From Salvator merianae (taxonomy: Eukaryota; Chordata; Lepidosauria; Squamata; Teiidae): 64,000 nucleotides of DNA. Of this stretch, positions 15,736 to 28,436 are shown in pieces. A program made the translations under genes and the position numbers. The stretch spans positions 130,483,936 to 130,547,935 of the forward strand of contig QVOM02000034.1 of the NCBI GenBank assembly GCA_003586115.2, given 5' to 3'. The notes beneath the pieces were generated by a model, which was not told the origin of the DNA, searched no databases, and worked only from the letters and a program-made list of their open reading frames with translations. Numbering within the stretch: position 1 is the first letter of the stretch; every line of letters starts with the position of its first letter.

Positions 15736-16361
15736 TCTTCCACAAGGTGATGAGCTGCATGCATCCCGCCCTTCCATATCTTCTCTATGACTGCAGATGA
15801 AGTTGTCCAAACTGCCCTGAATGCGGTATGGGCAAAAGCCCATTTGATGAACACCTTGAAGTCTTCATAGCCAGAATTCAGTTTCTTGCAAATCTGCTCA
15901 AAACTATAACCTTCAAGCATCCCCTAGCCACTCACCCGGAGGGTCTTCCAGTGCCCAATGAGCCCTCTAATGCCAGTCTCTCAGTGCTTCATGTTTCTCA
16001 GTGCCTCACCCAGAGAATCAGGACTTTTTCTACTCCATCCAATTTCACTGCTCAGAATTAATCCATATTTGCTACTGGATAGATGCTTATGGTGGGAACC
16101 ACCATTAAATACGAAACAAGAAATTTAAGACCAATCAGACAATTTAACTCCAGCATTCTGTTTTCTACCTGTCTAATAAGTGAATCAAATGGCAATTGTT
16201 TTCTTTCTCAGTTATGTTTATTCACATGGCTAGATTTAGACCAATCTTACTAGTAACTCTGTGACTTTGCAGAACCAAATTAGTTCTTGGGAATACTTAC
16301 TTCCTTCATTTTCCAACCAAAACTATATAAATTATTGTTTATCATTTCTACGCTGAGAGTG

Positions 16362-16552
16362 GCTGTTGCTCAGTGGCAGACCAAGTGCCTGGGAAGCATA
16401 GGGTTGCCAGTTCAATCCCTAACCTCTCCCTGGAAGTAGGCAATGGCCAACCACTTCTGTATCTCTGCCAAGAAAACAGCACAGAAGTAGCCATGGAGGC
16501 TCCCATGCAGTCAACCAGGAATCAGCTATGACTCAATTGTACCCAACAACAA
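16362..16552 (+). mobile_element. tRNA-headed SINE (Sauria/Squam-type)
   Basis: Best-oriented copy: TGGCTGTTGCTCAGTGGCAG (box A-like), GGTTGCCAGTTCAATCCC (box B), then 'GGCAATGGCCAACCACTTCT', 'GCCAAGAAAACAGCACAGAA' and 'CAGTCAACCAGGAATCAGCT', ending in a short AAC-rich tail. RNA polymerase III head plus a LINE-related tail is the normal SINE plan. Confidence 0.8.
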
Positions 16553-16934
16553 CAACTATGAAGGAGAGGGATCACATTCTTTAATATATTGTTCTTCACA
16601 AACGATCATTGTGAAGCACCTCATGCTATATCTACGAATGAAGTTATGCCATACATTCATATTCCCTTAGATGCTGCTCACTTAATGCTCCTGATTATAG
16701 CCAGGGTGCTAATTTAATTTGACACTTGTAAGAAACAAAAGAGGTTCAACTTTTTTCATTACATTTCTGCCTCCGGAACTGTACCCTCTTCTGTTGTTTT
16801 AGTGCAAATAAATTCTCGCCCTTCATTGTCCATTTCCACTATAAACTGCATTCACAATCACAAGATTAAGATCTTCCCTCTTTCCTGTAAGCAAGCACTA
16901 AAATCTCCCTTTTACTGCTGTACAAGCACAGTTT

Positions 16935-17158
16935 AACATGTGCATAAAGGTAAAGGTGGAACTGAATTTATTTGACTTTGATTGATTGCATGGAAAAATA
17001 TATGCAGTCTTTGGGGCAAGAATATAACTATGGTTTGCTACTGCCTTCTTTTGTGTATTGTTTATTACCCACTCTAACCTAGAGCACCCAGTATATCCAG
17101 GCTGTCTCATATCCAAGTACTACTGACCTGATCCTGGTTAGTTTCCAAGATTAAGCTA
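16935..17158 (-). mobile_element. 5S rRNA-headed SINE
   Basis: On the minus strand the head reads GATCTTGGAAACTAACCAGG then 'AGTACTTGGATATGAGACAG', which follows the internal promoter half of 5S rRNA (GAAGCTAAGC..CCTGGTTAGTACTTGGATGGGAGAC). Downstream, 'AGGCAGTAGCAAACCATAGT' and a tail ending 'CCACCTTTACCTTTATG' resemble the tail of tRNA-headed squamate SINEs. A derived retroposon, not a functional 5S gene. Confidence 0.65.
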
Positions 17159-18021
17159 AACAACTAAAAGGCAGCCTACATACTGCATTTATACTATAAC
17201 ATAAATCCAATTCAATGGGACTTAACGCTAGTGTAAAAATACATAGGAATCCAGCCTAAATGCTCGCATGCTCTCTTTTTTGAAACTATTCTCACCAGAT
17301 TTCATTGTGTGAGCATGATTCCTGAGGCACTAATTAGTCCATGCCTTGGCATGCTCAGTGGTGCATTTGAGGAGCAAAGTAGAAAACTAGGTGGAAACAG
17401 AAATGGAAGGATTTATCTAAGTGGAAAGGAGGAAGAGAGGCACTTATGGAAAAAGAGTAGAGAACCATTTCAAAAATTAACTGGATAGATAATTGGTGTC
17501 CTCATATCCACACATGATGCCAGTCAACATAACTGAGGGAAGGTACAGATACTTAACTAAAATCCTAATGGTAACTAAGAAGATGAACCAGGAAATCCCT
17601 AGTTCAAATTTCATCTCAATGATCTTAGTAGATGACTTCTAGGTCAGAGATCACCAACATGGTGCCCAAAGGATTCACAAGTCTCTAAAAACTAACGCTT
17701 ACTTTTAGACTAACTACCATGTTGTACTAGGGTCAAACACTCACAATACAGGGACAATGATTCTAATCTGTCTTAAGGGTCTGTTAAACCATTTGTTAAG
17801 ATTGTGTATGCCATGAACTCTGGAAGCTCTTAATATAAATATAAATTCTGACATCCTCCTCTTTTAAGGGATGACATATTTGTGAGCTGTGAACTTTCTG
17901 TTGGCTGAAACTGCCAAAACTGAAGGAGCTACTGCAGTAACTTTTTGCTGCCACTTGCTAGTTGGAGAATAAATTTGCTGTTGCCACCTTTTGGCTCAAG
18001 TGTTTCAATGTGTCCAGTTAA

Positions 18022-18045
18022 CTGCTGCTGCTGCTGCTGTCTGCT
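18022..18045. repeat. Short CTG-repeat tract
   Basis: CTG trinucleotide run, about seven units with one interruption. Confidence 0.8.
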
Positions 18046-18524
18046 GAACGGCTTTTGCTGTAGGACTCTTGATATGCTTGCCTCTTTGCTGAGCATGCAA
18101 GGAACCTCATCTCATGGACTACATCCTTGAATTATTTTATTGTCATATCTAGACCTTGGAAGGAGGCAGGCAGTTCTGAACATGCTGATTTCAATCTGGA
18201 TTTGCCTATACCACTTCAACGTCATCAGTAACAACTTTGTGTCCATCTCTTCTTTTTTTCTGTATACTTATTTTATTGAAAATTAATAAAATATACAACC
18301 AATTACAAAAACGAAAGAAAAAAATACAAAATATAAAGAACCAGTACTACCCCGGACTCCTTCTCCCCAGGACACTTAGCTGACTTTGGATCAAACAATC
18401 AGGTATCTCACAGATAGGCTTAGTTGATACATTTCAAAATGAACTCTTTTTCAGGAAAAGTTTCATCTCTTCAAAAGTGCACTTGAAACATCTCAGTTGA
18501 ATGTTTGGTGTGGCTTTTGGTGTT

Positions 18525-18640
18525 CATATGTCATTAGACTACAGCTCCCATAATCTCTTCTTATTGGCTGGAATGCCTTTGGGCAATGGGAATTGTAGTT
18601 CAGCAACATCTGAGGACTGAAGGTTGGGACTCCCTGATAT
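18525..18640. repeat. Interspersed repeat with partly palindromic core
   Basis: GACTACAGCTCCCATAATCT and GGGAATTGTAGTTCAGCAAC are near inverted matches of one another around a 40-base core, and the right side continues CATCTGAGGACTGAAGGTTG. Same family as 15598-15735. Confidence 0.5.
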
Positions 18641-19189
18641 CAGCTGTACAATTATGAAAAATTATTTAAATTTCTTTGGCTGTTAGAACCTCTCAGAGAA
18701 ATATATCTGATTCGTGGCTTGCATGCATGTTCTCCTCTTTGGAGACAGACTCTGTTCCTATATTCCCAGATGGCATATGCCCATAAAATCACATTAAGAC
18801 AACATTAAGGATCTTGTTTTATTTTAAGTGCCAGAAAAGCAGAGTCAGAATGTTGAAGCAATAAGCCTAGCTTCCCAAACCTAAACTACAGGTAATTAAT
18901 TGTCAAGCCAGAAAAGAGAGCATAAAAGCTACTTGTGTATATTCATCTCTCAATTCTCTTTAGAAAACATAAGTAATATCCACTACTCACTTTTAATTTT
19001 GATTAAAAAAAAACTACAGCTTACCTATCTTAGATATATTCATATGCAAATTAGGCAATGGAAAACTTCAAGTGTGTCAATGCTGTTCACACAAGCAAGC
19101 CTCAACTGTAAGAGCAAGAACCCCATCGCACACAAAAAGAGCTGTGTAAAAACTCTATTCAGATGAGCAAAAACTTACTGGAATACTCC

Positions 19190-20180
19190 ACAAGGCAGAA
19201 ACAAAATCTTCCAGCAAAATGCAAATCCACACAACTTCATTAAAAAAAGTGTTTGTTTATCCCACCTATAGTAGTAAAACTAGCACTACCTACAAAATTA
19301 ATTACTCTTCCTTACATCAAAAATTTATTAGAAAAACTACCAACAAACTATCATAACCCCTTGGATATCTGTGACACACAAACTGACCAGGTTATTTCAA
19401 AACATATTAAGCAATCCCAAACACCCAGTGTCCACAGAACACAAAACAAGACTCATCCACAAAATAAAATACCAGGTCTATGAACACTATTATTTAGGAA
19501 AAACTAGCAGAGGACCAATGAAGCACATCCATGAACACCAACTGTAAAAAGAAATCATGAAAAATCTTTACTGATGAAAATAACTACAGATGCATCCTGG
19601 AAACAGTGCAAATTATAGAACAGACTAAATCAAAGAAAATGAAAATTCCTAGGAGCTTGGCACTCAGGCAAATTAACTATCAATAGGCACATAGACATAC
19701 TCCCCATCTATAGACTGTTCAAAAGGAACTACTCCACACCATAAACAACTTGAGAATAAATATAGAGAAGATCAGCCAGGAATCCAACAAAGAAAGGACT
19801 AGCTTTGAAGCCATTAAACTACAATCAAGACATATAATGAACACCTCCTCAAGCTTCACTTAATCCCCTATAGTCTACTAGTCCTTAAAACAGGAAGAAT
19901 TAACACTTCAGCTCAACAAATAACAGCCCCCAAAGAAAACCAATAAAAAAGACCTCCAGGAGAAAATAGACATGACAGCTCTACAGGAAGCTGTCACCAC
20001 AAAAAGCTACTACAAGGAGAAAGCCACTGCCTAAGGAAATAAGGAAAATTTACTACCTTAGAAGACAATAAAAAATATTCACTAGTCACGTTCAAGGAAC
20101 ACAAGACTAGCTGCTATATATCCCACCATCACCTAACCTGGTGATGAAATATCTGCAGAAGAAGATTCAGCTCAAAGAAC
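19190..20180 (+). mobile_element. Penelope-like retroelement relic with GIY-YIG region
   Basis: Frame-shifted plus-strand translation gives, in order, LPTKLITLPYIKNLLEKL, then a basic linker, then HYYLGKTSRG followed by MKHIHEHQL, then AWHSGKLTINRHIDI. This order (LPYIK..SEKL-like motif, YIG.T.R core, AW.S..INRHIDI C-terminal motif) is what I recall for the end of the reverse transcriptase and the GIY-YIG endonuclease of Penelope-like elements. Several stops and frameshifts make it inactive. Upstream limit unclear. The stretch is strikingly poor in G on the plus strand. Could alternatively be a related GIY-YIG element. Confidence 0.5.
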
Positions 20181-20434
20181 CTCTATGACAGAGATATATT
20201 CACTTTTGCTCAAAATAGAATTTAGCTGCATGTATGCATAGTATAAACAGTAAATCCAGAACTGTAATACTTACTTCAGAAGGATTAATGTGTTCATGAA
20301 ATACATTTCTTAATTATAGCCGTTTGAGCTCATTATGCCATGTTTTGTTTCTCAATTCATCCAATGAGGGGACCTGCAAATATTTCAGTCCAGTAAAATG
20401 AATATAATACATTAGTCTTGTTAGTTCAGACTAA

Positions 20435-20737
20435 GGCCCTTTCAGCAGTGGTCAGTATTCCAGACCATGGAGTGGTCTAGGCCCTTGCTATCTGCACACT
20501 AGTGTAGACTAGAAGAGACCCTGCTCCTGTTGCAGTGGCCTGTCTGTATTGGATTAGGCCACAGATCAGAATACAACACTAAAATGGCACCCTATCCCAC
20601 ACCAGTAAAATTTTTTAAAGTAGTCTCCAAGAGGACTATTGTCAGTATACCAGACCACTGTCTGCACGCTTCTGTGGACTGGTATAGGCCTGGCCTGCTT
20701 AAAATGCACCACTTGTGGGTTCGCAACTGAAAAGGCC
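20435..20737. mobile_element. MITE with GGCCCTTTCAG / CTGAAAAGGCC ends
   Basis: About 303 bp with inverted ends GGCCCTTTCAG and CTGAAAAGGCC, and interior paired blocks 'ATTCCAGACCATGGAGTGGT' and 'TATACCAGACCACTGTCTGC'. Flanks TAA (left) and TCA (right) could be a decayed 3-bp duplication. No coding capacity. Confidence 0.6.
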
Positions 20738-21116
20738 TCAGCCAGGAAGGGCAGGAATTTTCATTTGTGGCTTTTGAGGACTGAGCTTACCCTTTGAAAG
20801 CAGGGCCCAGCTTTGAAACTGAGTCTGAGCTGCGCTGGGACATATCCAGAATACAGATAGCCCTCAACCAGCCCAGTAGCAATCCATCCCACCTTGGGAT
20901 GAGTTGCCTATCCCAGATTGAGGTGTCCCACTTTAGCATGGAATAGTCTTGGCCAATGAGGAAACTGCCTAAGTTTCATCTAGTCCAGCATTCTTTCCCC
21001 AGCAAAAGATAAGGAGATGCCTTTGGAAACCTATAATGAAGGATTAAAAAGTGTGCCCATCATTTGCTGTTGCTTTCCAGAAAATGGTTTGTGAGGTATA
21101 ACATTAGTGTACTTCA

Positions 21117-21250
21117 AAAAGCCAGCATAGCATGGTGGCACCAGGCTAGAAGCTAGGAGTCCCTGGGTTTGAATTACCTCTCTGCTCTGAAAGCGCACTA
21201 AATGACCTCGGGCAACTTCAGCCTCTCAGCCTAACTTCCACCACTGTTGG
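21117..21250 (+). mobile_element. MIR-like CORE-SINE
   Basis: Blocks 'GCATAGCATGGTGGCACCAG', 'AGTCCCTGGGTTTGAATTAC', 'ACTAAATGACCTCGGGCAAC' and 'TCAGCCTCTCAGCCTAACTT' follow the order of the tRNA-derived head and core of reptilian MIR-like SINEs. Confidence 0.6.
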
Positions 21251-21796
21251 TCTGAAGCTTGGGTGAAGCAGGAGCAGCATAAGGCTTTCATAACAATATA
21301 CTCCATGTCCCATCATCACACACTGACACTCCTTAGTGAACACGGTGCAGACAAGGAAACCCTGCAATCAAATGGAACAAATGCCCAGAAGGAGGAAGAG
21401 GGGAGGGGAGGGGTTGGAAGAAAAGGAAATGATTTGTGTGCATTGAGGTCCTGTTTTCCTAGGTAGCTGATGGGATGAAATCTATACCCCATGAACACGT
21501 TCGTCTTGTCAACATACAAAACAGAACAATTAATAAATCTGACTACATTGTGGCTAGATACCTCACAGGCAAGAAATCTCTTAGAGGCAAAATTTACCAT
21601 GATGTACACGAATTCAGTCATGCAAACTGGTCTCTAACCTTTCAGATGCTCGCTGTATTTTACCTTAATTGCTCATTTTATATGATCTGCAGTCAACTTG
21701 TTCTATTTTAAAAACTGGTTCCCTTTTTAAGCGCAGGTCTACTTACCTAATATTCTCTCAGAATTCTTCAAGCATTATGATTACACTTTAATACAT

Positions 21797-21827
21797 ATCT
21801 CTCTCTCCCTCTCTCTCTCTCTCTCTT
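21797..21827. repeat. (CT)n microsatellite
   Basis: CT dinucleotide run with one CCT interruption. Confidence 0.9.
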
Positions 21828-24049
21828 TTTTGCCTCTATTCACACCACATGAAAAATGTTCTGCTCTCATAAAAAACATGTTCTTTAATGGCACCTGTCA
21901 GAGTCTATCAGCAGCTAGGAAATGTGGCTAAGTAAACATGCCATTTGTTATCAGGGGCAACAGTAGAATTGCTGGACATCAGATCAATCAGTTTTTAAAA
22001 GGCAAATTAATAAAAGGATCTGTGGTGGCATAAACACATTAACATGGAAAATTCATTCAATTTCCCTCCTGGTGGATGCTCCGGTGAGTAATAGAATAGC
22101 AGCCAGGTTCTCTCTAAAGAGAATTGCCAGCTTCAGCACTAATACTGCTGCATTTGGCAGTGGGAGAATTTGCAGGGCTGGTGCAGGATTAGATAGATCA
22201 GGATCACCATAGGAATACAAAAACCTCTTCCACACCCTACGTTTTAGGTCAACAGATAATTTAAATGTGTGTCTAAATAACTACAATATGCATACAGAAA
22301 ACACATTGGCAAACATAAGTATTATGTCACTAGGCTCTCATCAGAAAGCTAGGACTGGCTACAGCTTCCAGTCCTTGCCATGTGAAAAGGTCCTGATGCT
22401 ATATCCAAGACAAGTAGCACACCTTTCAGGCCACCCAATGTCAGGTAAGGGCATTGCAGGATAGTAGGATACCCCTCCTTAAAATCTTTTACTGACCTGT
22501 GCCTTCAGACAGAACTGTCTTTTCCTGTTTGTATCTGGCATTTCCTCTGTAAACACACTGAGATCCACAACATTTAGTGCCTTCAAACCCAATTTTTGAC
22601 TTAACCTCATTGTTCTTATCCTAAACCCCTCTTGTTTATCATTTGTTAACCTTTGCCTCTGCTCTTGTCTTTCTGTACATAGCTAACAAGTTCTTCAAGG
22701 CAGGGAATTTAAGTTTGAAAGTACCCTAAGGGCAAGACACAGTGATTAATCTGGAGAAGTACTACTGATGCCAGATTTTGTTTTGACTTGAAGTCAGTGC
22801 TGTCCTTGCATTTTCAGTCTATCAAAAGATGAATGATCTAATCAAAAAGTACTGGGCTTAATCTGAAGATTTGAGTGGGCAAGAAGAGGATAAAAGAAAC
22901 CACAAACTTACACCTATGTGCCTACGAATTTAGAAATAGTGACTGCTATTTAAAGACAAACACATCTCACAGAGTGGAAATGTTTTAAGACCAGAAAACT
23001 TCTGTGGCTGCTGTCCAAGGTGCTAGCTGTTGATGGGCAAGTTTCCTTCCTTGCTGCCCCTGCTTGTTGGATAGGTATGCTTGACACATCTGGCTATTTT
23101 ACTTTGTTTGCCCAATTGGCTAATCAATAAAATTTATCTGTCTATTTATTTGCTGTCTCTGTTTGTAGTCTTTTATCTTTAAAAGAACCAGACAGCTTCC
23201 TGAGTGAAGGATACCTTCCCAGGAGTTCTGGCAGCCCCTCAACGTTAGGACGTCTGCTTACTCAGCTAAGGACAGTACGTCAGACAGTCTGACCCGTGAA
23301 CCAATTCCAAAAATAGTACAGTTTGCTCCACAGGTCTGAGTAGATATTAACCATGCTAATCTCAGTAAGCTATGCACGTGCTAAAGGTTTTATCCCAGGT
23401 TAGCATTCTTGGCAGATGTGAGATCCAAAATGTCCACTAGTCTGTCCAGGGTATTCACTGCAGCTGTGGCACAGGGGCTGTTCAGAATTGCACAGAACCA
23501 TTTTGGACCCATGTGGAGACAATATTAGCAAGAGAAGGCTGGCATGACCTTAAACTGTTTTGCTGAGGTGATTGAATGGCTGAAGTCAGGCTTAACAGAA
23601 CCATTCTATCCTGTGAGCCAAAATATTTAAAGGAATGTTTGCTTTTGCAAAATCTAGTCCAGAATTTACAGCAGCTGGTACACAGGGATCAAAATGAGCA
23701 TTGGAAACCACCTTTGGATTCCCCTAAACTGCATTTTGAGCCACTCTAGACAAAAATGCAGTTTGGAGGAGATTAAAGACAGACATCCAATCAGAGCTCT
23801 GCCCTTGCCACAAGCCCTTTGTGGAAATGGTCATGTGCCACCACTCCCCTCCCTACAGCTCCTATCTGAGGATCTTCTCTGTTCTGCTTAGCTAAGACAA
23901 TGAAGGTCACAACCAGAGATCAAGGCATTTCAGTGGTTAGCCCCTGGTTGTGGAACTCTTTCCTATAAGGACAGTAATCAAAAACCAGACCCAACGTCTT
24001 TCAAGCTCCAGGAGAAAAACTTTCTTTTCCTCCAGGCATTCCAAAGTGC

Positions 24050-24125
24050 CATTTATTTTATTTATTTAAGAATTTATATTCCTTCCTTCACCTGAAGGCC
24101 CCAGGGTGGGTCACAACCATAAAAA
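24050..24125 (-). repeat. LINE 3' tail fragment (L2/CR1 type)
   Basis: ATTTATTTAAGAATTTATAT, then 'CCTTCACCTGAAGGCCCCAG' and GGTGGGTCACAACC: the reverse of the 'TGTGACC.GCC..GGGCGGTATAAAT' 3' ends of vertebrate LINEs, seen forward at 54420-54480. Confidence 0.5.
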
Positions 24126-25348
24126 TATAAAATGTACCTAAAACCTATTTAAACATATTTAATAACTAATGGCCAGCCTGTCCTCTCTACAGAACTAGTA
24201 GATACAATGGTCTTTGTGACTGACAGTTCTTATATAGTTTTAATGTACTTTATAGATTTTTATATGGAAAACAACAACAACTCGGAGACGGAAGTCTAAT
24301 TAAAAGTCTTGTTAAAAGAAAAAATCATAACTATTTCAGAATTTTCCAGTCTGAAGATATTCAATATAAACAATTGAAATAGAAGACAGGTGTCAAATAT
24401 ATAAAGATGGTCTATAAAACTCTTGAAATCAAAGCTGTGGTGGCATTTTCTAAGTTTAATGTTCATAGAACTGGCCATTGAGAAAGACTTCAGGTTGAAA
24501 TGTGTCTGGCTAAGTTGTAAGACAACTGAAGAACTTTACCACTTACAATTTTATAACATTTCTTATCCTGGCATTGGCACTCCATCTAGTGATAAGAGAA
24601 GACACACCTTCAGCATCCCAAGTTGACTGTGAATCACCAAGAGTAACAGCTGGATGTGGACGATTATTGAACTCTTGTGATGGTCCAAAATGATTTGGAT
24701 ATTTATTGCATATCAGTGCAGTTTAAGGTTACTGTTAATTATAATTGTTCCATTATTTATAATTTCAATTATATTTTACTTATTTGGGATTATATTATCC
24801 TGGAACTCTGGGGGTTTATTTAGATTTGTTTGTTTCAAGTTTACAGATTGTTTTGCTTAACTTCTAGTCTATTTTGGATTACATTGCCCTGCAAAGAAAT
24901 CCATGTATTGAATGTGGATTATGTAGGAGAGTATATGTAATAATATTCTGGCACATTCTGGAGTGAACAGAAACAGACCCTAGATTATGCCAATGAAATC
25001 TGTAGGAAAGGATGTGTTGAAAGGTTCATATTTGGTTGTGAATGGCTTCTACAATTATCAAAGTAAGAGAGGCACAACAGTAGTTCAAACATGGTGGTCA
25101 CAAAATGCAAACATTCTTACCAGTAGTTCTTTCTGTACATCCCAAGAAAAGTGAAAAGCTGCCATTTGACACTGTACTTGCTAAGGAATTTCTGATGAAG
25201 ACAAAAATTGTGAGCTGAGAAAAGTGGATTTGGAAACTTCATAATCCAGGAGGAGATCCTGAGACACTGCTAGTGACCATACTAAGATAGTCCATACAAT
25301 TTTATCCAAAATATGGGTACACCTATTAAAACATCTATTTTATTCCAT

Positions 25349-25432
25349 CAGACAATGGAACATATAAGATCATGTATTCTGACCGTAGTATTTAATGCAT
25401 TTTGTGCGAGTCTTTTGAGGATGGACTGAAAC
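25349..25432. repeat. Dispersed repeat, copy 1
   Basis: From CAGACAATGGAACATA to GAGGATGGACTGAAAC; the same pair of blocks with similar spacing is at 26898-26985. Family not recognised. Confidence 0.55.
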
Positions 25433-26401
25433 AGTGACTTGTGCAACAAGCACCACAAAGGTACTAATGGGAGCTAACAAAATAATGTTTCTGAACAATA
25501 TGTAGACCACCTCATCTCAGTAGCAAAATGAAAGGGAGGGAGGGAGATGATTGTCTAGGTTCTCACCTGCCCCCTTCATTAGCACTAACTAGAATCCATT
25601 CCTTTCAGCTTTGGCATTTTCCCTTGTTACATCAATCAGTATTTAAATCTCTAGATGTCCTTCTGTTAGTTGTCTGTATGAATCTGTATGAATTAATGCG
25701 GTAGACGACAGAGAATGGACTAAGAGAAGAGGGAGCTGGGAAGTATGCTTAGGTGCTCCTAAATGAAGTCCAGAAAAATGCTTATTAATTTTATTTTATT
25801 TTTTAAAAAAAACTATTAACAAAATGAACAGCAAATATATAGGTATGTATTGCTCACCCGAGCTAAAACAGAGCTTTAACAAGATTAAACAATATTTATT
25901 TTCCTTTCATATGACTTTGAACCCTGCATACTGTATTATAAAATACCAAAGGGGTCTTTGATCACCGGAGGCTGCCTGTGTCCATTTATTTATAGTCCAC
26001 TCCAACCCCTTTCTTGGCAGCAGAACTTAAAAATAGACATGGTTAGGCATGCACTTTTTAAATAATATTATTTTTATTAAGTTTCAAAAAGTACCCTATA
26101 CTAAAAGTAAATGCTTAAAAGATTAGTACATAACAACAGAAGAAGAAAATATAAAGTTGACTCCTGATCTCTTTCATGATAACTATCAATTACTATTAAA
26201 TGTTCTTCCCCTCCTGTCTTTCTCCACTGATCAATGAAAGTCTGTTATTACTCAGTTTTCAAAACCTATGATTATTAGGCCCTTCCCTGTGTTTTGTAGA
26301 ACACCCATAAAGGGTTGCCAATTCTTTAAGAAGGTTGCAACTGTCTATTCTCTTAACAAGCACATCAATTTGTTCATCTCTGCCAACTCTACCATTTTTG
26401 T

Positions 26402-26572
26402 TTGTTGTTGTTGGTTACCATCAAGTCATGGCCTTCTTCTGGTTGACAGCATGGGCACCTCTATGTAGCTTTCTTGGCAGAGATAAATAAGTGGAGAGAC
26501 TGGGGATTGAACCGGCAACATTCTGCTTTCCAAACAGTTTGCTTTACCACTCAGCTATAGCCTCTCCCACCA
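26402..26572 (-). mobile_element. tRNA-headed SINE (Sauria/Squam-type)
   Basis: Minus strand: GGCTATAGCTGAGTGGTAAA (box A-like), GTTGCCGGTTCAATCCCCAG (box B), then GCCAAGAAAGCTACATAGAG. Same family as 16362-16552. Confidence 0.75.
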
Positions 26573-26897
26573 TTTTTATAGTCCAGTCCCATTAGGCATG
26601 CACTGTTGAGTTATTTTTTTCCTCCTACTTTCCCACTCTAATTTAGATACAATCAACACAGAATAAACATAGCACCTTAAAAAAAAATTCAGTCATTCAA
26701 AACCTAAATAAAGCAATCACCAAATTAAAAATAGCGTGAGAATCCATAGGATTGATATAAATAGATCATACATAGATAGGATCAGAGGTTTATTCAGAAC
26801 ACCAGTAAAGAAGGAAATAACTGCAGGCAAAGAAAGTTGATAGAGTGTTATTTGCCTGCTGCAAAAATTCCCTCCTAAACTACCAATCTTACTTTGT

Positions 26898-26985
26898 CAG
26901 ACAATGGAACATGCACAATCTGTATATCCTGCCTAGAGGATTATAGTGCATTGCATGTAAGACACCTTTGAGGATGGACTGAAAC
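26898..26985. repeat. Dispersed repeat, copy 2
   Basis: Direct-orientation match to 25349-25432 (CAGACAATGGAACAT ... GAGGATGGACTGAAAC), 1.5 kb away. Confidence 0.55.
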
Positions 26986-28436
26986 ATAAGTGAAGTTTCT
27001 AATGGAAACCAAGGATCCTTCCATGCTTGCTTGCATTGCCTCTCTGTGCCTTTCTGGGTCCAGCTCAAGGCAATGACTGATAAAGCCTATGTGGTCTGAG
27101 ATCTCAGCAACCAAAGGAGTCCATTTCGTGGCCCTATATTACTGAGTATTTAGCAGTTTAAGGATAATGCTTACTTTTCTTCTTTGATTTGTCTTTGCAG
27201 TGGGTTACTGATGATTTTGTGACTTAATTTTTTGTGTGATTTGTTCTAATTTGTACACCACTTCAGGAAGGCCTTCTAGAGGCAGAGTAATTAAGACCAT
27301 AAGGCTAGAACTCAGAGCACCATCTGCACAGTCCCCCTAAAACCACTCCAGATGTGGTCTGGCATGTGGTGTCTGCTTGGTACTGGTTGCCAAAGGAGGC
27401 CCCTCTTCAGGGTGAGAAAATTGCACCCAGGAGCACTCCAGAATGCTTTTCATGCTGGTGGGTCCCTTTTCTTCCCCCACCATGCAGACAGGCTGTGGAA
27501 GCAGGAATGGCCCAGTCCTGTTCCAGAGCCATTTTTGAGGCATGCTGCTCAACTCTCTCTGGCCTGCAACTTAGGAGGCTAGAGAACTTTTTCTCCAGTT
27601 CTGATGGTAGGCCAGCATGGAGTGGCTGTTATGCAGACAGCTGCCAGCACGCTCCACATTTCCTTGCCCTGTTCCTGACCTAATCATGCAAGCCAAGAAA
27701 ACCACATCAAACCTCCTATGAAACACCTTGGTTCACTATAGTTCACTTGGTGCCTTAGGCCACCCCTTGGTTTGTGTTCGATTCAAAACAGGTTTTCCAA
27801 ACAACAAGGTGGTTTGGTTCGCATGTAAACCAAGCAAACACCTCAGCTCACTGCAAACCACGAACCAACCAAACCAGTTCAAGACATCTCTAATATAATA
27901 TAGATCACTTGCTTATGTTATGTACCACAAAGAATTGGGGACAGTTACAAAAAATAAGTTACTCCTTCTATTTTATTTTAAGGGGAAATATGAAAGATAT
28001 AGAAGAATGCATTTTGGCATGTCAAAACATCAGACAGCCTCGCACTTTCCTTTGGGAGTTTGATGTTTACGTGTGCTACCATGCCTTTAGCAGTCTCCTG
28101 GGAGGGGTACCTACTTGTGATCCTCTGCACTCAATTCAGTGTCCCAGAGGCTACAAGGTGGATGAAGCATGGATTCAAGTCAGATCATCTGATGATGGTG
28201 TTTCAAATTGCCTCAGATGAATCTGTGCTTTGTCCCCTAGCCCAATCTCCAGACCACCAGGAAGCACCAGTAATGAAGTTACATATTCCTCCCCTCTTCC
28301 AGGAGCCTCATGAAAGTATCTTGACACATACAAATACCAGCTACCCAAATAAAAACGAGGGGCTCTTTCTGGCATTTCAAGACACCAAAATGCCCACCTC
28401 TAGAAATACAGGCTCTGAGAAGTATATTGAAATCTC

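Noticed and set aside
16935..17158. 5S rRNA gene
   Set aside because: Only part of the 5S sequence is present, degraded, and joined to a SINE body and tail.
18240..18345. L1-type 3' end (poly-T start, AATAAA-rich)
   Set aside because: Only an AT-rich tail-like stretch is visible; no coding sequence to confirm L1.
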